From Micavibrio_A sp040381535 (GTDB lineage Bacteria; Pseudomonadota; Alphaproteobacteria; Micavibrionales; Micavibrionaceae): a DNA stretch of 41,122 nucleotides. The translations under genes and the position numbers were made by a program. This document shows positions 7,469 through 15,831 of the stretch, one piece after another (position 1 is the first letter of the stretch; each line of letters opens with the position of its first letter). The stretch is from contig JBEIHF010000017.1 in assembly GCA_040381535.1 (NCBI GenBank), forward strand, positions 1 to 41,122. The letters run 5' to 3'. Under the pieces are notes generated by a model. It had not been told where the DNA came from. It did no database searches and worked only from the letters and a program-made list of their open reading frames with translations.

Positions 7469-8423
7469 GCTGGGCCTCTACGAATTCGCTGAAACTATTT
7501 TCACAAACATAGAAGGGCCGGATAAGGTTCGTCAACTCGGGAAGTTTTTGAGCCTCTTGCGTCAATTGGAGTAAGTACGGCTCCCAACCCGTTACGGCAT
7601 ATAGAATTTTCTTGGCTTCCTTGAATTCCGCCTGATTGGCTACTTTCTTGCCATAGGCCGCGTGGATGAACTTTATTCCCGCATTATGGGCCAGAAAGCC
7701 GTCTTTGAAATAGCTGTCGCCGATGTAGTAGGTGTTATCGGCGTAATCTCTCAAAGCATCGTCTTTGAATTTCAAACGCGCTTCCATAGCCACGATCGCG
7801 TTTTTTGCCATGATGCCATTCGTTTTTAATTTCAAAGATGAAACATCAATCGAAGTGTCGATAATTATTTCGGCGGGTTCGACATTTTTTCCGTCTCTCT
7901 CTGCAATGTCGAAGAGGATTTGACCAAGGATGGCAGGGTGCGGCTTTTGCAGCGAATTCGGGAAGGCGCGCTGTTGCGTGTGTTTCAATTTATGCACGCG
8001 TTTATCGTATGGCCACGAATACACTGCCTCGACAACACCGTCCAGATCCAGCCACTCAATGGCATCTGCTGCGGCGTTAGCAGTGGCTTCGGTGGCTATG
8101 AATATGCGCGCACCTTCGTCTTTTAACTGGCGGATGGTATCGAGGGTGTCTTTGTAGGCTGTCTTTTGCGTCAGTTCACGGCTGGTTTGCGCGCGAACCG
8201 CGGAAGCTTTCTGTGTATCAAGAGATTTTACGCAGGCCACATGCTCCCAAACATCTTCGTGCCAGTCAGAACCAAGATGGGCATGGGCTTTGGCGACTTC
8301 TGTTACATCGACAGGTATTCCAAAAGAATTCAGAGCAGCCTTCATGGCAAGCCCATACTCAATGACTTCGTCATAGAGCGTGTTGTGAAGGTCGAAGATA
8401 AGTATCTTGCCTTTAAAGAACAT
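7446..8423 (-). CDS. HAD-superfamily hydrolase with altered motif I
   Basis: A 325-residue HAD protein. Motif I is FDLHNTLYD: the nucleophile Asp11 is present, but the second Asp of DxDxT, the usual general acid/base, is His13 (codon CAC, one base from GAC). Motif II Thr111 lies in FIATEAT, motif III is probably Lys160 (KPHP) and motif IV is GDSYFKD (Asp236, Asp241). A cap of about 70-90 residues follows motif I. Non-phosphatase HADs such as dehalogenases and phosphonatases also lack the second Asp, so the chemistry may not be simple phosphoester hydrolysis. The start at 8423 is chosen because the family begins there and the dehydrogenase ends 2 bp upstream. The substrate is unknown. Confidence 0.8.
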   Translation of the reverse strand: MFFKGKILIFDLHNTLYDEVIEYGLAMKAALNSFGIPVDVTEVAKAHAHLGSDWHEDVWEHVACVKSLDTQKASAVRAQTSRELTQKTAYKDTLDTIRQLKDEGARIFIATEATANAAADAIEWLDLDGVVEAVYSWPYDKRVHKLKHTQQRAFPNSLQKPHPAILGQILFDIAERDGKNVEPAEIIIDTSIDVSSLKLKTNGIMAKNAIVAMEARLKFKDDALRDYADNTYYIGDSYFKDGFLAHNAGIKFIHAAYGKKVANQAEFKEAKKILYAVTGWEPYLLQLTQEAQKLPELTNLIRPFYVCENSFSEFVEAQHDGKIIR

Positions 8424-8425
8424 AT

Positions 8426-9766
8426 TTACGATGCTTTTTTGAGAGCGATATCCGAGAACACCGCTTCGTTGCGGTCCTCGATCACTTTGGCATGACCTGT
8501 AAAGCCCTCGTAATGTGCGAGCGTCGTTACAGGCCCTTTCAGGCTCTGATAACCTTCCGCGGTCATATAAGAAAGACTCGTGCGCTTTAGGAACGTCCAG
8601 ACCGACGTGCAATCATACGTCAGTGCTTTTTGACCAGTTGGCAGAACGGCGTTTATGCCGATGCCGAAATTTCCCATGACGATGGGCGTAGTTTCACCGA
8701 TCAGTATTTCGCCTGTGTTGTTGAGTTTCGCCAGAACATCGTTCGAGTTCTCAACCTTCATCAAAAGATGCTCGACCGCGTATTCGTTGCAGAATTCGAT
8801 CGCTTCATCCATGGAATCACACAGCATGATGCCGCCGTAACGCGTAAAGCCCGCTTCGCAGAATTCTTTTCTTTGCGGCGGCAGGGAATTGATAATTTCG
8901 GGCAGGAATTTTAAAACCGCCTCTACCAATTTGGGCGAAGTCGTTACGAGCAACGACGCGCTATCGGGGCCATGTTCGGCTTCATTGATAAGATCCAGCG
9001 CAGTATTCCAAGGATCGGCCGTGTGATCTGCCAGAACGATGGCTTCGCTCGGCCCTGCAGGCATGCCGGGATTCATCGTGCCGGCCAGCAAACGTTTGGC
9101 GGCGGCGACATAAGGATTCCCGGGGCCGTTGACTTGTACAACCTTTGGAATCGTTTCCGTACCGTAAGCGAGCGCAGCGATAGCTTGTGCGCCACCGGCT
9201 TTATAAACATCCCGCACACCGCATATGTCGGCAGCGATCAGAGAAGCAGCATCAATGCCGCCATCGGGCGTAGGGGGCGTGCACACGGCAATTTTCGGAA
9301 CACACGCGATAACAGCAGGTGTGCAGAGCATATACATGACGGACGGGAATGCACCTTTACCGCGCGGCACGTAAAGGCCGATGGAAGGAATAGGTGTAAC
9401 TTTTTCGCCCGCGAACAATCCGGGGCGGACTTCTTCCATCCATTGCTTTTCAACACGGTCCATTTGTTGCTGGTGGTGTATACGTACATTTTCGGAGCAG
9501 ATTTTGATGGCGTCGATGACATTGCCATCCACTTGCTTGTAGGCATTGGCAAAATCTTCATCAGTGGCTTTCAGGCCGCCTTTAATTTCGGATTTATCAA
9601 ATTGCTTGGCATATTTGATTAGCGCTGCATCGCCGTTCTTGCGCACATCTTCGATGATAGGCGCAACGACATCACCGACGTCGCTGATATCCGCTTCAGC
9701 GCGGCGCAAGATTTTGTCTTTTTGCTGAGCGGTAAGCTCTTTTAATTTCCAACTGTTAATTTTCAT
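8426..9766 (-). CDS. HisD-like NAD-dependent alcohol dehydrogenase, non-canonical
   Basis: A 446-residue member of the histidinol dehydrogenase family, full length, with GPGNPYV, MPAGPSEAIVLAD and NEAEHGPDS. Compared from memory with E. coli HisD, Glu332-His333 (EHL), His265 and His425 are kept. Zinc ligand Gln259 is Glu262, zinc ligand Asp360 is Asn366, and His367 is Ala373 (NAVLPT instead of NHVLPT). The NAVLPT form is typical of HisD paralogues such as sulfopropanediol dehydrogenase, so this probably oxidises another alcohol to the acid with two NAD+. It begins inside the kinase stop (ATGA) and no other his gene is nearby. It is likely to be mis-annotated as hisD. Confidence 0.82.
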   Translation of the reverse strand: MKINSWKLKELTAQQKDKILRRAEADISDVGDVVAPIIEDVRKNGDAALIKYAKQFDKSEIKGGLKATDEDFANAYKQVDGNVIDAIKICSENVRIHHQQQMDRVEKQWMEEVRPGLFAGEKVTPIPSIGLYVPRGKGAFPSVMYMLCTPAVIACVPKIAVCTPPTPDGGIDAASLIAADICGVRDVYKAGGAQAIAALAYGTETIPKVVQVNGPGNPYVAAAKRLLAGTMNPGMPAGPSEAIVLADHTADPWNTALDLINEAEHGPDSASLLVTTSPKLVEAVLKFLPEIINSLPPQRKEFCEAGFTRYGGIMLCDSMDEAIEFCNEYAVEHLLMKVENSNDVLAKLNNTGEILIGETTPIVMGNFGIGINAVLPTGQKALTYDCTSVWTFLKRTSLSYMTAEGYQSLKGPVTTLAHYEGFTGHAKVIEDRNEAVFSDIALKKAS

Positions 9767-11061
9767 TTTAAAAACTTTCTTAAGTCTGTAAAAAAATCGC
9801 TCATAATATCGGGCTTGTCCGCCGCCGAAGCTAGCATTATGGCTATGGACAGCCCAACCAAGGACGTTTTGGGCGTATGGGAATTCTGGCTGGAACCCGC
9901 ATCGGCGCGCAGATTCATGACCAGCGTAGGGCAGCAGAACAGGGCGGAGCGGACATATTCTTCCCAATCCAGTGGTAGCTGACCTTTGGATTGAAGCTCT
10001 TTCAATACGGGCTTCCAAAAATTCTCCAGCTTTGAACGCAAGAATGCGGAGCGTAGCGGGGTAAGTTCCCACTTATGTTCGACAACGATTTTGCCGTCTT
10101 CAATCTTACAGGATGCTTCCAGTGCATTATTTGCATCTTTGGAATCGTATAGCCAGTCGGGGTGCGCGAAGATATTGTGGAAGAGGGTTTTCACTTCCGC
10201 AAGCAACACGGGAATATTCTCGCCCGCAAAGGCAGGATCGAACCATGATATGTTCGTACCGTTGTTAATTTTGTTCAGCCATGCATTTCCGTTGTGCGCA
10301 TCGCCATGCGCAGTGCAGGCCGCATATTCGGCATAATGATCGGGCGCGAGGATTTTGCGTGCCTTAACGAAGGCTTCTTCCAGAATGACGGGATAGGTTT
10401 TCCCGTTGATAACCCAGTGCAATGCAGACAAGGATTCGTAAGAAACCTTCACATCATTGGGAAATATGAAATCCTGCCCTACATAGAAATTCTTGTAACG
10501 CCCGCCTGCGGTGACGAAGCCATCCTTGGCCACATCTACCAAACGCCAGTAGAACAATTGCAGGATGCTTTCTTTTTCCAGATCAGTAGGGTTTGCTACT
10601 CTGTAAGTTTCCAGAGCTTTCCCCGCGCAAATACGGTCCAGCTCTTCTTGCGCCTTTACGACGGCGCTGATATCCCCTTCCTTATCTAGACGGCGGCAAA
10701 CATCTGCCAGCCTTTCGCTTTCCTTGAAAGGATAAATCAAAACCTGTTCGCCGACAGCGCGGGAAATATACAGAGGCTGCTCTACGGGATAGCCAGCGTT
10801 AGACAAAAGCTCGGCGCGGTAATATTCCTGAACCGTGGATTCGCTTTCTTCCATGTGGAATTTGAAGAACAGCTTGCGGGAGCCGGAATCAAAAACGCCG
10901 TTGACGGAATTAAGGCTGAGCGTGTCTTTGCGGACCTTGAGGTTGTGGACAGGAAGATCGAATTTCGCCTCTATGAAAGCGCTCAAATTCTGTTCCGCTT
11001 CTTCAATGTCGCCCTTCTTAAAGGCCGATAGAGATGTCTCCAAAGGTCTAGCCGTTTTCAT
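9763..11061 (-). CDS. APH-fold small-molecule kinase
   Basis: A 432-residue protein with the aminoglycoside phosphotransferase / choline kinase fold. The likely ATP-binding Lys67 (FFKFH) and Glu84 are followed by the catalytic loop AHGDAHNGN (Asp254, Asn259) and the metal-binding Asp275 in SWFDP. The fold phosphorylates a hydroxyl of sugars, amino alcohols or antibiotics. It is the first gene of the four-gene operon, overlaps the dehydrogenase by 4 bp (ATGA) and starts 44 bp after tRNA-Asn on the same strand. Its company (dehydrogenase, HAD, rhodanese) argues for metabolism rather than antibiotic resistance (inference). The substrate is unknown. The start at 11061 is used; a longer frame would run into the tRNA. 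Confidence 0.75.
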   Translation of the reverse strand: MKTARPLETSLSAFKKGDIEEAEQNLSAFIEAKFDLPVHNLKVRKDTLSLNSVNGVFDSGSRKLFFKFHMEESESTVQEYYRAELLSNAGYPVEQPLYISRAVGEQVLIYPFKESERLADVCRRLDKEGDISAVVKAQEELDRICAGKALETYRVANPTDLEKESILQLFYWRLVDVAKDGFVTAGGRYKNFYVGQDFIFPNDVKVSYESLSALHWVINGKTYPVILEEAFVKARKILAPDHYAEYAACTAHGDAHNGNAWLNKINNGTNISWFDPAFAGENIPVLLAEVKTLFHNIFAHPDWLYDSKDANNALEASCKIEDGKIVVEHKWELTPLRSAFLRSKLENFWKPVLKELQSKGQLPLDWEEYVRSALFCCPTLVMNLRADAGSSQNSHTPKTSLVGLSIAIMLASAADKPDIMSDFFTDLRKFLK

Positions 11062-11105
11062 GGCGCGGATATTGTCATATAGGCTTGGAAAGGAACAGAT
11101 AAAAA

Positions 11106-11180
11106 TGGCTCCTTGGGCAGGGATCGAACCTGCGACCAATTGATTAACAGTCAACTGCTCTACCGCTGAGCTACCAAGGA
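11106..11180 (-). tRNA. tRNA-Asn (anticodon GUU)
   Basis: A 75-nt tRNA on the minus strand. The acceptor TCCTTGG pairs with CCAAGGA, followed by discriminator G and an encoded CCA. The D arm is GCTCAGCGGTAGAGC, the anticodon loop is CTGTTAATC reading GUU, and the T arm contains GGTTCGATCCC. It lies just upstream of the kinase operon on the same strand, so the operon may be transcribed from the tRNA promoter. Confidence 0.95.
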
Positions 11181-11261
11181 ATGCGGAGTAAATTACTAAT
11201 GATATTTGCCCCGAGCGTCAACCTATAACTAGGCTTCAAATGGCCCCAAGAAAACAAGGAT

Positions 11262-11520
11262 TTATAGTAGGCGATGGGCCATTTCGCTGGCTTCTTTGGC
11301 AAGTTCTGCTACGCGCTGGAAGTTCTCGTTGCCCTACGCGAAAGCCTGCGTGAACTTCAATAAAAGCAGATGCGTGCGGTCTTAAATCGCCGTGCAGTTC
11401 ATAAACTGGTTCATTGCCTTCTTTAAGTTTGCCGACGTTAACGACGACCCATCCAGTCCCTCAACTATCGCGGGTCTTGCTCAAGGCGCCAGCAATCAAA
11501 AACCACAAGAATCAATTATT
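11262..11520 (-). pseudogene. Frameshifted remnant of an unrecognised gene
   Basis: Between tRNA-Asn and tRNA-Cys the minus strand carries protein-like sequence in two frames. One reads ALSKTRDS, a TGA (11461-11463), then GTGWVVVNVGKLKEGNEPVY and ELHGDLRPHASAFIEVHAGF. Near 11331-11336 the sense shifts by one base to NENFQRVAELAKEASEMAH, RLL and a stop (TAA at 11262-11264). The amphipathic C-terminal helix and normal-looking composition suggest a former gene now broken by a stop and a frameshift. I cannot name the family, and the 5' limit is approximate. Confidence 0.5.
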
Positions 11521-11591
11521 GTACCCTCTTTGACTTAAAGGGGCTAACAAAGCCAAGCTATGGATACTAATATGGTAAATAATAGAAAAAA

Positions 11592-11665
11592 TGGAGGCAC
11601 GAGCGGGAGTCGAACCCGCCTACGAGGATTTGCAGTCCTCTACATGACCGCTCTGACATCGCGCC
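11592..11665 (-). tRNA. tRNA-Cys (anticodon GCA)
   Basis: A 74-nt tRNA on the minus strand. The acceptor GGCGCGA pairs with TCGTGCC (one G-U pair), followed by discriminator T (U73, usual for tRNA-Cys) and an encoded CCA. The anticodon loop is ACTGCAAAT reading GCA and the T arm contains GGTTCGACTCC. Confidence 0.93.
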
Positions 11666-11809
11666 ATCCTAGGCACACTGTTAGAGGAGGGCACACCTTT
11701 CTGTCAATGCGAAAAAGGGCTGAATAGCAGGGTTTGGACACTGGTAAGGCGAGGGGTTTTGCGGTAAAAATCACCCCTAACGAAGCCCTTTTGCGAGAAC
11801 ACCCGCTAG

Positions 11810-12472
11810 ATGCCCCAATTCTTATCCGCCCGCACGAATATGGTCGACAGCCAGATCCACCCCATGGGTGTGGTAAGCGAGCCTATATTGAATGCCTTTC
11901 GCACTGTTGAGCGCGAGAAATTCATTCCCGAAGATAAGAAGGCGATCGCCTATAACGATGAAGACCTGCCGATCGGCAATGGCCGTTACCTCATGGAGCC
12001 CGTCACGCATGCGCGTCTAGTGCAGGCCGCATTGCCGACGCCCAAAGATGTTGTTCTCGATGTCGCCTGTGGCGCGGGATATTCTTCCGCCATCTTTGCG
12101 AAACTCGTATCGCATGTAGTGGCTTCCGATCCTGACGCCAAACTTCTGGCCCACGCGGAAAAGCAATGGGCGGACAATAAGCTCGGTAACATCGTGCCGC
12201 ATCAAGGTGCGTTCGAAGGCGGCAACCCCACCATGGCGCCTTACTCTTTGATCTTCATAAACGGCGCTGTCTCTGCCGTGTCGCAGCAATTGTTCGACCA
12301 ACTGACACCCGAAGGGCGTCTGCTGTCGGTTATCCGCAAAGGCGGCGACAAGATGGGAAGGGCGGTATTGTTCGTCAAGTCAACGCAAGGCGCTATCAGC
12401 GAGCGTGTTCTATTCGATGCCGGCATCCCTTGGCTGCCCGGCCTAGAGCCCCGCAATGGTTTTGTGTTCTAA
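11810..12472 (+). CDS. Protein-L-isoaspartate O-methyltransferase-like SAM enzyme
   Basis: A 220-residue class I methyltransferase of the alphaproteobacterial Pcm-like family. It opens with RTNMVDSQIHPMGV, has VEREKFIPED, and the SAM-binding motif I is VVLDVACGAGYSSAIFA. Canonical Pcm repairs isoaspartyl residues in aged proteins; this short form is clearly related, but its activity is uncertain. In many Alphaproteobacteria it precedes a tolC gene, then popZ and valS. Here popZ comes next with no tolC between them. Confidence 0.85.
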   Translation: MPQFLSARTNMVDSQIHPMGVVSEPILNAFRTVEREKFIPEDKKAIAYNDEDLPIGNGRYLMEPVTHARLVQAALPTPKDVVLDVACGAGYSSAIFAKLVSHVVASDPDAKLLAHAEKQWADNKLGNIVPHQGAFEGGNPTMAPYSLIFINGAVSAVSQQLFDQLTPEGRLLSVIRKGGDKMGRAVLFVKSTQGAISERVLFDAGIPWLPGLEPRNGFVF

Positions 12473-12510
12473 GGTCTTAAACGCGTTTCTTCATAATAGA
12501 TGAGGAAAAG

Positions 12511-12537
12511 TTCCCGTGGGGGAATGGACAACCCCCA
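12511..12537 (+). other. Two mutually exclusive hairpins upstream of popZ
   Basis: TTCCC (12511-12515) can pair with GGGAA (12520-12524), and TGGGGG (12517-12522) can pair with CCCCCA (12532-12537). The two share the G run, so only one can form. No T-tract follows, so neither is an ordinary terminator. They lie in the 118-bp gap between the methyltransferase and popZ. A regulatory role is a guess. Confidence 0.25.
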
Positions 12538-12590
12538 ATTCCTAATAGAAACTGATTCTCTGTTATATAACTCCTAATTCGAAGTTCTTT

Positions 12591-13097
12591 ATGGCCGCCG
12601 ATAAGACACCAGAGCAGGAACCATCCATCGAGGAAATCCTAGCCTCCATTCGCCAGATCATATCTGACGATGAAGAGAAGGACGACGCACACGCGCCTGC
12701 ACCCGAACCTGTCAAGGCTGCGCCACCACCACCCACGCCGAAGGAAGATGTGCTGGTACTCGTCGATCCGCTTCCCAAAGAAATCGAAATCGTCCTTCAG
12801 GAAACAGCACCGCCGCCGCCCCCACCCCCACCAAGGGAGGAGAGACCCATGAGCAAAGCAGACGATATTCTCACGGACGCAGCCCGCAGATCCACGATTT
12901 CCAGCATGGCCAAACTGGCCGGCGGTGTACCTATAAACAAGCACCGCGAACACGGCGACATCACGCTGGAAGACATCGTGCGCGAAATGCTCCACCCGAT
13001 GCTAAAGGACTGGCTGTCAGAAAGCCTGCCCCCGATGGTAGAGCGCATGGTCCAAAAAGAGCTGGAAAAGCTTGCCCGCCGCGCACAGGACGTCTAA
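12591..13097 (+). CDS. popZ: Polar organizing protein PopZ (DUF2497)
   Basis: A 168-residue protein with the three-part PopZ layout. The N-terminal helix carries the DUF2497 hallmark PSIEEILASIRQIISDD (about residues 10-26). A Pro/Glu/Asp-rich disordered linker follows, including an eight-Pro run near residue 80. The C-terminal helical part (about 90-168) contains LEDIVREMLHPMLKDWL for oligomerisation. In Caulobacter, PopZ self-assembles at the poles and captures ParB-parS and signalling proteins. The linker is somewhat long for the family. Its position directly before valS is the usual alphaproteobacterial context. Confidence 0.85.
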   Translation: MAADKTPEQEPSIEEILASIRQIISDDEEKDDAHAPAPEPVKAAPPPPTPKEDVLVLVDPLPKEIEIVLQETAPPPPPPPPREERPMSKADDILTDAARRSTISSMAKLAGGVPINKHREHGDITLEDIVREMLHPMLKDWLSESLPPMVERMVQKELEKLARRAQDV

Positions 13098-13124
13098 ATT
13101 ACCCCCTCAATTCCAGAGGGACGT

Positions 13125-15773
13125 ATGCTAGAAAAAACCTTTAATTCCGCCGAACTTGAAACCCGCCTTTACGATGAGTGGGAAAAATCCGGCGCGTTCG
13201 CCGCACATCCCGAAAAGAACAACGAGCGTTTCGCTGTTATGATGCCCCCGCCGAACGTGACGGGCAGCTTGCACATGGGCCACGCGCTCAACATGACGCT
13301 GCAGGACATTCTCACGCGTTATAACCGCATGAAGGGCAAAGACACACTCTGGATGCCTGGAACGGACCACGCGGGTATCGCAACCCAGATGGTTGTCGAA
13401 AGACAGTTAGACGGCGAGGGACTGAAACGCCGCGACATGGGCCGCGCAAAATTTCTGGAACGCGTTTGGAAATGGAAGGGTGAATCGGGAAGCATGATCA
13501 CCAGCCAGCTCCGCCGCCTAGGCGCGACGCCGGACTGGAGCCGAGAAAGCTTTACGATGGATGACAATCTGTCAAAAGCGGTAGTCGAAGTTTTTGTTAG
13601 ACTTTATGAAGACGGTCTTCTTTATCGCGATAAACGCCTTGTGAACTGGGACCCAAAATTCCAGACAGCTGTTTCTGACATCGAAGTCGAACACAAAGAA
13701 ATCAAAGGCAAGTTTTATCACTTCATCTATCCCGCAGAAGACGGGAGTTTTGAAATCAACATCGCTACTACGCGTCCCGAAACCATTCTTGCGGACTGCG
13801 CGGTTGCGGTAAATCCCGATGACGAACGCTACAAACACCTCGTCGGCAAAAACGTTGTTGTTCCTGTCATCAATCGTATCATCCCGATCATCGCGGATGA
13901 TTATGTTGATAAAGAATTCGGTTCGGGCGCAGTTAAAATCACTGCCGCGCATGATTTCAACGACTTTGAAGTCTACAAACGCCACAAAGACAAAGTGGAT
14001 ATCCCGCTCATCAATCTTTTCACGCCCGACGGTAAGATGAATGAAAATACGCCGTCCGATTATCAGGGGCTGGACCGTTTCAAGGCCCGCGAAAAAGTCG
14101 TCGCGGATTTCGATGAGCTCGGCTACTTAGTAAAGATCGTCGACCACTCGCACCCTGTGCCGTATGGAGATCGTTCCGGCGTGGTTATCGAACCGTACCT
14201 GACGGACCAATGGTATGTGGACGCCAAGAAGATGGCGCAGCCCGTTTCCAAAGCCATCAAGGACGGCAAGACGGAGATGATTCCAAAGAACTGGGAAAAG
14301 ATAACCCATGACTGGATCGAGAATCTTCAGCCATGGTGCGTATCGCGCCAGTTATGGTGGGGGCACCAAATTCCCGCATGGTACGACGAAGACGGTAAAT
14401 TCTACGTCGCCCGTAATGAAGAAGATGCGGTTAAACAAGCCGGGGGCAAGAAATTGCGCCGTGACGAAGATGTTTTGGACACTTGGTTCTCTTCTGCCTT
14501 GTGGCCGTTCTCCACATTGGGCTGGCCAAACAAAACACCTGAGCTTGATAAATATTACCCCGGCACCGTACTGGTTACGGGATTCGATATCATCTTCTTC
14601 TGGGTTGTCCACATGATGATGATGGGCATTCATTTTATGGGCGATGTACCTTTCAAGAAGGTTTACTTGCATGCGTTGGTTTTGGATTCTAAAGGGCAGA
14701 AAATGTCCAAGTCCAAAGGCAATGTTATCGATCCTCTGACCCTCATAGACAAATATGGCGCAGACGCGCTGCGCTTCACCATGTCTGCTTCGGCCGCACA
14801 GGGCCGCGATATTCGCATGTCGGAAGAGCGCGTGGAAGGTTACCGCAACTTCTCGACCAAAATCTGGAACGCGGCGAAGTTCTGCGAAATGAATGATTGC
14901 TTCCCCAAAGGAGGGTTCGATCCTTCCAAGGTCAAGAACACGCTCAACAAATGGATCATCGGCGAAGTCGTCAATACAACGACAGCGATCGAAAAATGTT
15001 TAGATGCGTACAAGTTTAACGATGCCTCCAACGCGATCTATCAATTTACGTGGGGGACTTTCTGCGATTGGTATCTGGAATTCACCAAGCCGTTTCTGGC
15101 AGAAGGCGATCAAGCGCTCAAAGACGAAATCAAAGGAACGACGGGTTGGGTTCTGGAACAAATCCTGAAGCTTCTGAACCCCTTCATGCCCTACATCACA
15201 GAAGAATTATTTGCCCAGATTGCAAAACGCCGCACGGGCGAAACATTACTCACCACCGAATGGCCGGAATATTCGGCATCGTTCGTTCATAAAGACTCGA
15301 TGGATGAAATAGGCTGGATGCAGAATTTCATCGGGCAGATCCGTTCGGTCCGTTCCGACATGAACGTTCCTGCGGGCGCAAAGATCGCTCTGATAGTTCA
15401 ACACGCCAATGAAAACACCAAATCGCGCATTGCAACATATGAACCGATCCTGAAACAAATGGCACGCTTGGCATCGATTGAACATCTTGCAGGCAAGGCG
15501 CCCGGCCGTTCGATCAAAGCAATCGCCGGTGAATCCACGTTGATCCTACCGATTGCAGACCTTATTGATTTGGATAAGGAACGTGAGCGTCTGCAAAAGC
15601 AGATTACCAAACTGCAGGATGATATAAGGAAGACAGACGAAAAATTGGGCAACCAGCAATTCGTCTCCAACGCACCTCCCGAAATTCTCGAAGAATTTCG
15701 CAACCGCAAAACGGAATTCCAACAGGTCATCGACAAACTGACTGAAGCGCTCAAACAACTGGAAGCCGCATAA
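13125..15773 (+). CDS. valS: Valine--tRNA ligase
   Basis: An 882-residue class I aminoacyl-tRNA synthetase of normal ValRS length. The HIGH motif is HMGH (residues 50-53, after PPPNVTGSL), the KMSKS loop is KMSKS at about residue 526, and the editing domain between them contains TTRPETILAD. The C-terminal part has an anticodon-binding domain and ends in the coiled coil typical of ValRS (about residues 810-880, Leu/Lys/Glu-rich). It starts 27 bp after popZ and is followed by a bidirectional terminator. Confidence 0.97.
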   Translation: MLEKTFNSAELETRLYDEWEKSGAFAAHPEKNNERFAVMMPPPNVTGSLHMGHALNMTLQDILTRYNRMKGKDTLWMPGTDHAGIATQMVVERQLDGEGLKRRDMGRAKFLERVWKWKGESGSMITSQLRRLGATPDWSRESFTMDDNLSKAVVEVFVRLYEDGLLYRDKRLVNWDPKFQTAVSDIEVEHKEIKGKFYHFIYPAEDGSFEINIATTRPETILADCAVAVNPDDERYKHLVGKNVVVPVINRIIPIIADDYVDKEFGSGAVKITAAHDFNDFEVYKRHKDKVDIPLINLFTPDGKMNENTPSDYQGLDRFKAREKVVADFDELGYLVKIVDHSHPVPYGDRSGVVIEPYLTDQWYVDAKKMAQPVSKAIKDGKTEMIPKNWEKITHDWIENLQPWCVSRQLWWGHQIPAWYDEDGKFYVARNEEDAVKQAGGKKLRRDEDVLDTWFSSALWPFSTLGWPNKTPELDKYYPGTVLVTGFDIIFFWVVHMMMMGIHFMGDVPFKKVYLHALVLDSKGQKMSKSKGNVIDPLTLIDKYGADALRFTMSASAAQGRDIRMSEERVEGYRNFSTKIWNAAKFCEMNDCFPKGGFDPSKVKNTLNKWIIGEVVNTTTAIEKCLDAYKFNDASNAIYQFTWGTFCDWYLEFTKPFLAEGDQALKDEIKGTTGWVLEQILKLLNPFMPYITEELFAQIAKRRTGETLLTTEWPEYSASFVHKDSMDEIGWMQNFIGQIRSVRSDMNVPAGAKIALIVQHANENTKSRIATYEPILKQMARLASIEHLAGKAPGRSIKAIAGESTLILPIADLIDLDKERERLQKQITKLQDDIRKTDEKLGNQQFVSNAPPEILEEFRNRKTEFQQVIDKLTEALKQLEAA

Positions 15774-15775
15774 GA

Positions 15776-15812
15776 AAAAACCGCCCCAAGAAATAAATCT
15801 GGGACGGTTTTT
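15776..15812. terminator. Bidirectional terminator between valS and rpmE
   Basis: A 13-bp stem with one mismatch (AAAAACCGCCCCA against TGGGACGGTTTTT) has an 11-nt loop, with T-runs on both strands. It lies immediately after valS and before the stop of the convergent rpmE gene. Confidence 0.85.
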
Positions 15813-15831
15813 AATTTAAACGCAAAGAAGA

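Noticed and set aside
8972..9622. A 216-codon open frame on the plus strand
   Set aside because: It lies wholly antisense to the HisD-like dehydrogenase and its translation has no protein-like motif; it is a shadow of the coding strand.
9763..11061. An antibiotic-resistance phosphotransferase
   Set aside because: Only the general APH fold is visible, and the gene is coupled to metabolic enzymes; nothing supports a resistance role.
9763..11154. A longer kinase starting at 11154
   Set aside because: The extra N-terminus would be translated from the tRNA-Asn gene, so the ATG at 11061 is used.
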